A stretch of 31,339 nucleotides of DNA from the NCBI GenBank assembly GCA_029378245.1, contig JARKIF010000303.1, positions 1-31,339 on the forward strand, written 5' to 3'. This document shows positions 18,822 through 27,710 of this stretch, in pieces. The position numbers and the translations under genes are program-made. A model generated the notes under the pieces. It was not told the origin of the DNA. It saw only the letters and a list, made by a program, of their open reading frames with translations, and ran no database searches. This stretch comes from Roridomyces roridus. Lineage: Eukaryota > Basidiomycota > Agaricomycetes > Agaricales > Mycenaceae. Each line of letters opens with the position of its first letter. The first letter of the stretch is position 1.

Positions 18822-21194
18822 TCATTTCAACCTCGAGCGCCACTTTCCTCCCTCAGCGTCCGTCAGATGAATCCCTTTCTTCTGCAGCATTTCAGACCAC
18901 CGAATCCAATTGCTCTTCGAAATATCACGCCTAAAAGATATGTGTCAGCTCGAGTGGTCTTGCGAAAGAAAGAAAAAAAGAAAAAAAGATAACTGACTCT
19001 TTCTTCGGCCACGTGCAGGACGGAAACTGGACTTCACGCAATTGCGGGAACAGTGTCGAACCGAGCGTGTTGATGAGGTCACCCCAGGCATTCTCCTCGT
19101 GTTTTTGACTGCAAAGCAGACATATGAATGGGTTCTGGTTCGCGCGAGTGATGGCCAATGCGTACCGATACTCGACCTCGAACTTGATCTTCTCCAGGGA
19201 AGCGGCTTTATTTGACCCGCTCAAGAGGTGTTCGAGTGTAAGCATGTTGTTCTGGATGGTTGTGAGTGAGTGGAGCAGGATACTGGGATTTGACGCACCT
19301 CGATATGAGTGGCACGCGCACAAAATGCCAGATTCTGAAGATTAGGACAGACTTCGAGGATGGGCACCTCAAGTGTCTCGACATGAGTATAACATACGTC
19401 GAGGTGGGTCAATTTGACACCATGTACGCCAAGGAAAGCCCAGAGTTCCGGCTCGGAGTGCTCCGCGAGAACATGGCGAAGGGAGGGTAACCTGTGGGAC
19501 CGTAAGCGACTGCGGATGGAAGAAAGACAAACGCACTCCATGAGCGATAGAACTTCCAAGAACGACGGCTGCGCAGTGAGGACCTGGAGTTCAGCGAGTT
19601 TGGACAACGCTGTCGGTGGTACTTGTTCTTGGATGTCATTGGTGAAATGGGCATCACAGTTCCAAGTCAAGGACCGCAATCGGTCCAACTGGGCGAATAC
19701 CATGGGCGACACGTGACCGCAGTGCAGGATTGGAACAGAAAGATCCTGCAGTGTAGGACCGGACGACTGTGCTACAGCCGCAAAGGCATCCCAAGAGATC
19801 GAGTTTTGCAAATTTCTGAGAAACCCGTGCCTGATGTTGGAATACAGCCCGTAAACCTCAGTCAAACCCGTTAGTTGGGACATGACTTTGACATTCGACT
19901 CGTCCCGGACAACATCATCATCCTCGTTGTCCGAGTCGTAAGCGTCGGACATGGTGCTGCCACCTCGAATGGTCCGGACGCGCTCGCCGAGTGAGGGATT
20001 CTTGGACAAAACGAGCAAAAAATGCAACGAAGCATCCGAGTAGTCCAATGCCACGTGGGTATAATAATGAGGGAGTCCGAGTCGCTGTAATGGATGAAAT
20101 TCAGGAGGTCACTTTCCACGTAGAATAAACACACGTTAAACATTTTGGAGACAAGTAAGAAAGGAAGTCTCGGAGACCTCTTCTTCCGCTGATCAACGCC
20201 TTCTGTCAGCAGCGGTACCGCCAGCAAGAAGTATAGAATCCGGCTCCATACCTTGTCCTGTACCTCCAGCGGCTCGGATGACATCGGCGTGGAAGAGATC
20301 GGAGGATTGGTGAGCGATTAGACAAGGACCGAACGGGAATCTCCCAATTTAGAGCGATTTTCTTGACGTCTGTTCTTTTGAACCGTATCACCTTCTTGAG
20401 CGATGGTGATTGGGCATCCCACTCCACGCGCTCCAAGGTTATGGGTTTCACGGCCTCCAATACTTGGATTGCCCGTAGAGGACAGTCCTGGAACAAGGAA
20501 TATGCATCAACCGCATCATCCAGACACTGGATCGTTATTTCCTCCAATTGCTTGGCCGCTGCAAGAGCGGGTAGAATCCCCCCACGCTCCATGCGAAGGG
20601 AGTCGATATTTTGTGACCGGAAGACAGACTGAGAAATGAGCACGAGTTGTAAAGGCCGTAGACAGCCTCTTACCAGTCGCTGCCACTTGGGGATCGCTGC
20701 CGCGAGGGCGTCCACCAGTCGGGAGATCATTTTGTTATGTTTTGGGCGCCACGAAATGTCTTTTATAATCAATCTTTGAGGCTGGATGAGAGAGAGCCCG
20801 TCGCAAAGCCCGGCGGTGTTGTCCGAAGCGAAGATTTCCAAGGTCAAGTACAGATCGGTGATATTTGGCGAAGCCTTGAGAATGGCGAGCATTGGAGTAC
20901 CAAATCCACCTTCAACCCTCAGGTGCTTAATCCATTGCCCCAGCTCTTGGTTGTCGGACAGAGCCCTTCCCAGGGCCTTTGCCTGTCCCTTGGAACGGAT
21001 GATGACGACGCTGTAAAGCAAGGGCGTCGCGACACGCAGCCATGACTTGCAGACAAGGAGGTAGGCCGAGGGGGACTCTGCGTATTCCGAGAAGGGGAAA
21101 CGTCCGAGCTATCAGAGAACTTGTCGTCTGGAACTCTCAAGGCGGGGGAGAGAATTTCAGAGATGATTTCGTCTGGGAGTGAAGTCTCCGACAT
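18822..21194 (-). pseudogene. F-box/LRR-like family copy 4, frameshifted
   Basis: ATG at 21194 begins MSETSLPDEIISEILSPALR (first F-box). A one-base loss near 21097 shifts the frame between DVSP and SEYAESPSAYLLVCKSW. The second frame continues through WIKHLRVEGGFGTPMLAIL to a donor at 20673. The next exon starts near 20627 (SVFRSQNIDSLRMERGG), and frame is lost again before SSTPMSSEPLEVQDKVWSRI, the second F-box-like unit. After an intron ending in a good CAG acceptor, RLGLPHYYTHVALDYSDASL opens a clean leucine-rich-like frame to 19280, followed by two short exons and the last exon (RRDISKSNWIRWSEMLQKKG ... RSRLK, stop at 18822). Its last intron is only about 67 nt. Either frameshift could be a sequence error. 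Confidence 0.75.
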
Positions 21195-21466
21195 CTGACG
21201 CGTTATTTCAGTAAAATACTAGCCATTGGGTTAGCTTCTCACCAGTGGGAAGGACCGCAGGCTCTTCAAAGTAGAGATGTCCGGAGAAGACGCGTCCAAA
21301 TCGGTGCTGCACAGCAACCATCAAAGGATTTTCTCTCAATCCGCTACGACCGAGCCTCTCGTCAATGCGCTGGGCGGCCTAGCGTGCGCCATTGGCTAAC
21401 ACGAGCGCCCAAATCCCCTTCTTCTCCTCCCAGCCTTCTGAAACCTGGAATCTGGAGTCTGCCTCG
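21195..21466. promoter_or_regulatory. Divergent spacer between copy 4 (-) and the C2H2 gene (+)
   Basis: This 272-nt region must contain both promoters. It holds the ACGCGT-containing block shared with copy 3 (21282-21295). On the minus strand a GTGAGAAG donor-like site near 21242 lies between that block and the ATG, compatible with a 5' UTR intron. Confidence 0.35.
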
Positions 21467-22334
21467 ATGTCTATGCGAGTGTGTCCTGGAGCTGGGTCCA
21501 CTTCTGGTCGTGCGCTGACGCAATGCTCAGACCTCAAAAGGGGATGGCGCGACATGCGATGTCTGCGGTATATCCCTCCGTCGGGGCACGGACCTGCCGA
21601 GACATATGCTCACCCATTCCAAGGATAAGCAGTCGATGTAAGTGACCTCTCATCTTCTCTATCTACTCATACGACTCGGGCCACAGGATGTACGTATGCC
21701 CGGTACCATCTTGTGGACACAGGACTTTGCAAAAGTCGAATCTCGCAACACACATACGGACACAGTGCGTTTTCCTTTCCTTTCCTTCCGTCGACTCGTC
21801 GATTCACCGCCTCCCAGCACACGTGCCAAGCCACACAAGTGCCCCGAATACAACCCGGATGGATTTCAGTGCGACTTTAGCACCGCAGACCCGTCATCGT
21901 TGCACAGACATCGGAAGAGGAAGCATGGGTATCGACCACAGTCGAAACAACAGCAGCCGCGGAAGAAAACACGGGTCGTAGATGGGTGCGATTCGGAGGA
22001 GGAGGTGGTGGCAGGACCTTCGAAGCCTCGACGCCCACTGCGCGTGCAGGCGGAGAAGGAGAATGAGAATGAGAACGAAGAGGAAGACGTTCCAGGGGAG
22101 GTGTTGCTCGTGGACCCCACGGCCAGGGCGGTTGACGCCCAGGCGGATTTTGACCTCGACGAAGACGGCGAGGGTGAGCCCGAGGACGAGACGGAGGCGG
22201 TGCCGCTCTTTCTGATGCCGCCACACTTGGAATCTGCCCCGCCCTCGCACATACATCCATACCTCGTCCTCGCCAACATTTCGGATACGCGCACCGACGT
22301 CGATGGGCGACATACCCGCTCACCCCACTGTTGA
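21467..22334 (+). CDS. C2H2 zinc-finger protein, three fingers
   Basis: Four exons join in frame: 21467-21478, 21531-21637, 21687-21764 and 21818-22334 (237 residues), with introns of 49-53 nt. Finger 1 uses C13, C16, H29, H33; finger 2 uses C44, C49, H62, H66; finger 3 uses C74, C84, H97, H102 with an unusually long Cys-Cys spacing. The linker between fingers 2 and 3 (THTRAKPHKC) resembles the TGEKP linker of DNA-binding C2H2 factors. A basic stretch (QPRKKTR) after finger 3 could be a nuclear signal, followed by a long acidic region (EKENENENEEEDVPGE, EDGEGEPEDETE) that may act as an activation domain. The first exon of only 12 nt (MSMR) is inferred, because a stop lies in frame just before 21531. 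Likely a nuclear transcription factor; target unknown. Confidence 0.8.
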
Positions 22335-23172
22335 TTATGCTTTCGCGTATGCTATTCGATTTCCTATCCTACGATACCTTGCTTTTTACTTGGATAAACC
22401 TTGCTGGACGAGCTCAGCGCCTCCTTATCGTTACGAAGAGCGGTCGGCTGGTTGAACAGACCCTTCAGAGAGGATGTTACATCTGCTCTCGGCAAGCACA
22501 AAAACGCCCAGAGAAAAAAGCGCATCCAAATTAGGAACCATAACAAACAGCGGGCCAAACAGCCGAATCGGGAAGGCCTTGTTTTTCTTCCGCTCATCTT
22601 GATTTTCGTATCCGATCCGACGCGACCTCTTGTCGGCAATGGCTGAACCTGGCTGGTCAAGACCTGAGCATATCAAGCGCCCTACCTAGTCCCCGGTCTT
22701 GTCTGTCGAGAGTCTTGTCGTCTTGTTCTCAGCCCGCCGATTCAGACCTGCATCGAACGACTACTTGCAACATTCATCATCTCCAAGGCAATACGGGATA
22801 CAACAACCACCTACCGACCGACAGACAGACAGCGCTTGGACAGCCGTGAACCCACTCCAAACCCATTCATGCATCATAATGCTTATGAGTACATATGCGC
22901 CTGCTCCGACCTTGTACTTCGGCTCCATGACGCGCAAGTACAAGGAGCGCATCTCCGCTTGGCCCGCCCCCTGCTGTTGTTTGTATTGTATTCATGCACG
23001 TAGATCATCGTCCTCACTGGGTTGGCTGTTTCTGCTCCCGGGCTTACGCGCTTACGCGCCCCTTGGCGGGGGGTCCAAGCTGCATCCTCCCGACATGGAT
23101 AAAAACCCCTTCCTTGCTCGCAAGTCACCACCTCCACCCATCCTCCTCCTCCTCAGTCCTTCCTCCCTCCGA
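22335..23172. promoter_or_regulatory. Spacer upstream of the 23173 gene
   Basis: This stretch of about 840 nt has only short unconvincing frames on both strands. A TATA-like GGATAAAAACC lies at 23096-23106, and a pyrimidine-rich CACCTCCACCCATCCTCC stretch runs up to the ATG at 23173, typical of highly expressed fungal promoters. A duplicated TTACGCGC pair sits at about 23045-23060. Nothing else is seen. Confidence 0.4.
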
Positions 23173-23979
23173 ATGGCGTCCTTCAACCCCAACGTGACGA
23201 CGCTGTGCCCGACGATGTTGCAGCATGCCCCCCGTGGGTCGAACGAAGAACGCGCGCTGCAGGTCCGGGAGACTGCGCGGGTGCAGCGGCGGGAGCAGGT
23301 GGTGTGTATTTTCCTCTCCTCTTCTCCTCCCTCCCTATCTCTCACTGACCCGCTCTACCTGCACAGCGCCAGACCACTCCAGACCTCAACGCCAACGTCT
23401 TCCCCCCTTGCTCAATCCTACAAATCCCGTGCCCAGCCCCAACACCCCAAGCCATCATAGGAGGGTACCACGGCACGCCCGAGCTCATCCGGATCTTTCC
23501 CCGTCGACGGGCGTACACCGATCGGCCTTGTATGACTATCGGGTTTTGGGTCCGCGGGCAGCCGGCGCCGTATCTCAAGGACATTCTGCTGGGTCGGGTG
23601 CAGCTCGATGATGGGGATGAGGAGCTCGAGGTCGTGAGGCGGGAAGGATGGAGGAGGATACGCTGGGCTTTGGATGTAAGAGTCCCATCCTTTGTCTTTT
23701 TTCTCGCAGGCTGAGCTGATGATGAGCTTGCAGTGGCCTGGCTACGACCTCCCCACGCAAGAGATCAAGTCCAATGAGTTTACGCGGTCTCGGATCGCGG
23801 AGAAGGTCGCTGGAACTGTGAGGGAGCTTCTTAGGCGGCCTCCCTGTGCGCCCGACGCGCCTTGGGCAGAGAGTGACTGGGCGGTGGATAGGGTGTTTTT
23901 CGGGGACGTGAGGCTCGTAGCGATCAACTATTATCCGACGGTTTGGGTGCCGGTGCTGGCGTTTAATGAGCGAACGTGA
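23173..23979 (+). CDS. Unrecognised conserved-looking protein, three exons
   Basis: Exons 23173-23298, 23367-23675 and 23734-23979 join in frame to 226 residues starting MASFNPNVTTLCPTML. I do not recognise a family. The middle part (GGYHGTPELIRIFPRRR, then TIGFWVRGQPAPYLKDILL) and the C-terminal part (WAVDRVFFGDVRLVAINYYP) are ordinary globular sequence without signal peptide or membrane segment. Coding bias, spacing and in-frame splicing make it a real gene. The second intron has two possible acceptors, at 23709 and 23733, both in frame; the first would add AELMMSLQ. It converges on the mitochondrial S19 gene 275 nt away. Confidence 0.7.
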
Positions 23980-23981
23980 GT

Positions 23982-24009
23982 GGAGGGGAGGGAGGGAGGG
24001 AGGGAGGAG
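23982..24009 (+). repeat. (GGGA)n simple repeat, potential G-quadruplex
   Basis: Several consecutive GGGA units follow the stop codon of the preceding gene by a few nucleotides. Four or more G-triplets separated by single bases could fold into a G-quadruplex in the RNA 3' UTR. A similar, shorter GGGA run occurs at 24415-24430 inside an intron of the neighbouring gene. Confidence 0.8.
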
Positions 24010-24253
24010 AAGGGTGACTTTATTCAAGGCTCGTTTAATATCTAATGAGACCAGACTTGGTCAGGCATTCATTTCACTGTAATTAGCGTATAATACATTA
24101 GATAGTACACCGATGGAGGTTTTGAAACCAAGCACCGAGCGACGCGCTCTATGCCGTGTAGAGGGCCGTAGTCCGCACGTCACTCTACTTTTTGCCGCCT
24201 CTGCAAGTCGAGTGGGGTCAGCACAATCCTCACCAAGTCCAAAGGCACAACAC

Positions 24254-24638
24254 TCACTTCCACTTGAACCGCTTCTTCGTCGCCGCAAACTCCCCCAGCT
24301 TGTGCCCGACCATATCCTGGGAGACCATAACGGGGATGTAGTCTTTGCCGTTGTGCACCAAGAAGCGAACTCTGTCGCGTCGTTAGCACTTGTTTCCTGG
24401 GGAGAGGGGAAGATGGAGGGAGGGAGGGAAACGCACCCAACGAATGTGGGTAGAATGGTACACGCGCGAGCTTGCGTCTTGATGGGTACGCGGTGCTCGA
24501 GGGCTTCACGCAGGTCGGGGAAGGCGACAAAGTACGGGCCTGGTGGTAGTGAGAAGTCTAAGGATAAAAGGGAGCGAAGGGCGACGCACCCTTCCACGCT
24601 GAGCGCCCGGATTTGAGGAGGAGTTGCGTCGGTCGCAT
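24254..24638 (-). CDS. RSM19: Mitochondrial small ribosomal subunit protein S19
   Basis: Three exons (24638-24590, 24539-24437, 24371-24254) join in frame to 89 residues, close to the usual length of fungal Rsm19. The N-terminus [20 protein letters not shown] contains the S19 motif RSAWKGP. The middle part ([17 protein letters not shown]) and the C-terminal signature [20 protein letters not shown] match the uS19 family (bacterial equivalent [14 protein letters not shown]). uS19 sits in the head of the small subunit near the A-site finger. The gene is nuclear and the product acts in mitochondria; as in yeast no long cleavable presequence is obvious. Introns are 50 and 65 nt. It diverges from the monooxygenase gene across about 400 nt. 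No damage seen. Confidence 0.95.
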
Positions 24639-25041
24639 GCAAAATTCGGGTGGGTGTGGCGGTGCTGTTGCTTGGCGCTGCTTGCCCGAGTTCGCGAGCC
24701 CGGATCAAATGTCCGCATCAACGATCGCCCCGACAACCACATGCATCCGTCGGACCGTGCATCGGCATGCGTGCATATGCAATGGCATTCATCCCAGCCG
24801 CATTTGTAAGTATCTCAATCTAAAACTTCAGCGTTCACACTCCCAGAAATGGACCAACATCAGCATTCAAAATAGGAGCAAGATAGGAGCAAGATAAAAA
24901 AAAGCCCGCGGATAGGTCTCGTCCCAAGTTTCACTGTTGGTATCTCGTCGATCATACCGCTACCGCATATCTTTAGACCACCTGATCCATCTACTCTCTT
25001 CTCTCTCTCTCTTGCGCCCGCACAACCATCATTGCGCTCTG
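24639..25041. promoter_or_regulatory. Divergent promoter region between RSM19 and the monooxygenase
   Basis: No gene is seen in these 403 nt. A direct repeat ATAGGAGCAAG/ATAGGAGCAAG lies at about 24872-24893, with an A-tract after it. A TCTCTTCTCTCTCTCTCT pyrimidine run at about 24994-25014 precedes the monooxygenase start, as is common in fungal core promoters. Confidence 0.4.
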
Positions 25042-27255
25042 ATGACTTTCCCCGCCCTCAATCCCAGCTCAACGGCCCCGGCAGAGACGAAAGGAAGACT
25101 CAAATTTGTGCGTGTCCTGGTCTTGGTCTGGGCGTATGTATCCTTCTCCTAACTTGAGAAATCCTCCAGATTGTCGTCGGCGCTTCGATTGCTGGTACGT
25201 TTGGCTGTCGAGCCTCCGGCATTCTCATTTGTCGCTGAACAACGGCTCTGTGCCCAGGTTTAACCTCCGCTATATCGCTACAAGCCTCCGGACACAGTGT
25301 GCTCGTGCTGGAGAAGGAGTTTCAGATTGGTGGGGGTCCTGATTCAGTGCGTCTTCCCATCTCATCCCGTGTACCGTGGCTCATTCATGGACTCTAATAA
25401 ACAGATAAACGGAGCTGCTAGGTACGTTCGAACCCTTTCCTTCTTCGCCAACGTTGATTGAATATACAGAGTCCCACCGAACGGCTTCAAAATCCTCTCC
25501 GCCTGGGGTTTGGAGACGGAGATTCGGGACAATGCGGTCGTCGGAGATGGGCATACGGTTTACAAGTGTGCGTCTAATTCTTCCCAACTTTCATCGGTTG
25601 CCCAACTGATCATACCGCCTTGGTGTAGATGATCCTAAAGGCAAGGAGGGCGGGAGGGATTATATCGGTTCGTCTTTCTTGCATCGTCTAAATGGATGTA
25701 TCAACTTGGGTGAGTAGGTATCGGTCTGTGGGATCCTCAACTTTTGGTCGATGCACGGGGTGCATTCTTGCAGATACGGGTGCGTGCACATCTATCTTCT
25801 TCAACTAAACCTAACGCGACTCTCGTAGCACAAAGAACTCCTCCGTATCCTCTACGACAAAGCCATCTCACCATCTTCGTCCTCGTCTAAAGCAATAGTC
25901 ACAGTGCTATTCGATTCGGAGGTAACATCCATCGAGTGCGAAGGCGAGAAGTGCTCGGTCACCCTCCGGACGGGCGAGACGCATGAAGCGGATGGGATCA
26001 TTGGAGCTGATGGGGCGAGTGGGTTCGTACGGAGGTGGTTGATGGACGAGAATGCGGATGCTAGTGAAGGTACTGTGGATGTCGAGGGGGATGCTGAAAC
26101 AGACGGTGCGGAGGGTGGACTTGTTGCGTATATGTGAGTGTTCTTTTGAGATGTCATGTTGGTTCACTGACCTCGCCCAGGACGGCTATACCCAAATCTG
26201 TCGCATCGGAGCATGAGGTGCTGAAAGAGTTGTATCAACATCCGCAGAGGAGTATGGTCGCTACGTGGCTGGGGGATAGAAGAGGTGAGTGTTGGCTCTC
26301 TTCTTGCCTTCGTATTTTTAACGAGAAACAGGCGCCAAGGTGTTCCTTGCGGTAAACAAAAATATCTCTGGTTGAAATAGATTCTGAACGTTTTTTTTGG
26401 CAGGGAAAAGACCGAGACGTCCTTCTATGGCTCTATGCACCCGATGAAAATATCTGCTGTTCTGATTCCTGGACTCGTCCCGCCGAGAATCATATCAAGG
26501 AAGTAAAGGGGACTTGTGATATCATGTCAGTTGAAATGTCCGCCTTTTGATTTGATTCTAAATTTCAACCCGGACGGCAGGTTGCAAAGTCTGGCCGAAC
26601 AAGCCGGCGCATCGACGTGTGTGCGGATTCGAAAACACGTCGAGTTGAAATCGTGGGTGTCCAAGAGCGGGAGAGTGCTTGCGGTGGGGGATGCTGCACA
26701 TGCTTTTCCCGTGAGTTTTTGTTGTTTTCTTTTTTCTTTTAGAAGGAGGTTGACAGGAGAATCAAGCCAATGTCGCTCCATTCGTGTTCCGTTGCCATCG
26801 AAGGTGAGTGTTGAACAAACGGGAAAGGATCTCAACTCATATCGTTCAGACGGCGCGTTCATTGGGCGATTATTCTCGCATACACAAAACGTGGCCAGGA
26901 TACCCGAATTTTTCCATGCCTTTGAGGATTGTAGGAAACCGCGCGCTTCGTACATCCTTCAAGCCGAACACAAGAATATCGCCTTTATCTGTATGCCGGA
27001 TGGGCCGAAGCAGGTTGAGCGGGATGCTAGTTTGCGTGCGAATCACGCGGCTGGGAGGAGTGTGTTGGATGCGCCGAGGGATGAGGATATGCATAAGATT
27101 TGGGAGGATCTGAGTGTTGTGTGAGTGGTCTATTCTTCTCTTATTGGTTTGTGAACCTCATGGGAGGTTTTTCTAGGTTCGGATATGATCCATTCGATGC
27201 TGCTGATGACTGGTGGGTGTCTTGGGGAAGGCTTAGGAATGCTGCTGCGATTTGA
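25042..27255 (+). CDS. FAD-dependent monooxygenase (salicylate hydroxylase-like)
   Basis: Fifteen exons splice in frame to 487 residues: 25042-25107, 25170-25194, 25258-25346, 25405-25421, 25470-25567, 25629-25667, 25718-25779, 25829-26133, 26181-26284, 26332-26351, 26404-26525, 26581-26710, 26767-26803, 26850-27120 and 27177-27255. All class A flavoprotein hydroxylase landmarks are present: the dinucleotide fold at residue 23 (IVVGASIAGLTSAI ... VLVLEKE, a GxSxxG variant of GxGxxG), VPPNGFKIL, the DG motif DGIIGADGASG at 187-197, and the GD motif VLAVGDAAHAFPP near 352. Such enzymes hydroxylate aromatic or polycyclic substrates with NAD(P)H and O2. There is no signal peptide, so it is probably cytosolic. 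Substrate cannot be read from sequence, and no biosynthetic cluster genes are adjacent. A Ser-run and an acidic insert lie before the central sheet. Confidence 0.93.
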
Positions 27256-27710
27256 GAGGGTTCGAACTTCGAAGAAGGCGTAGATGGATTTTCAGATGTA
27301 CATATACTTAGAGGAGACCTGTATTTTTATTGCCGAGCCAACCTTCTAATTTTTCGAGAGTTGCCGCATCATATGAGCCTTAATTGGATCGATGCAACCA
27401 CGGAAGTTTCAGAGCGGAGGTTTTTCAAACAACGCCGTCGATATGATGAGGCCAGTATGATGAGCTGAGCAGGAAAGGCCACTCCAGGTTCCCAGTGTGC
27501 CGAGATCTGGCCAGTCTTCGCGGGCCTCGAAAAATTTGTTCAGAAGTTTCCGTCTTTTCGAGGCCTTCGTCGTCGTCCAGACCAAGTTAGACACACGTGT
27601 TGATCGCTTTGTGGCAGTGAGACCAAACATCGGTCTCGTCCTCTCCCCCACCCCCGAAGCATTAACTTGCTTCTCTCCTCCCTCTCCCGCCTCGTCTCCA
27701 CCCACAAGCA
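27256..27710. promoter_or_regulatory. Spacer: monooxygenase 3' UTR and eIF2A promoter
   Basis: No gene is recognisable. The region just before the ATG at 27711 is strongly pyrimidine-rich (CTTCTCTCCTCCCTCTCCC, from about 27670), typical of translation-machinery promoters in fungi. I see no clear TATA box. Confidence 0.45.

Noticed and set aside
22364..22660. 98-codon minus-strand frame with a hydrophobic stretch
   Set aside because: There is no family resemblance, splice structure or promoter context; it is probably random in a spacer.
23982..24009. Telomere-type repeat
   Set aside because: The unit is GGGA, short, internal between two genes, and not the fungal TTAGGG.
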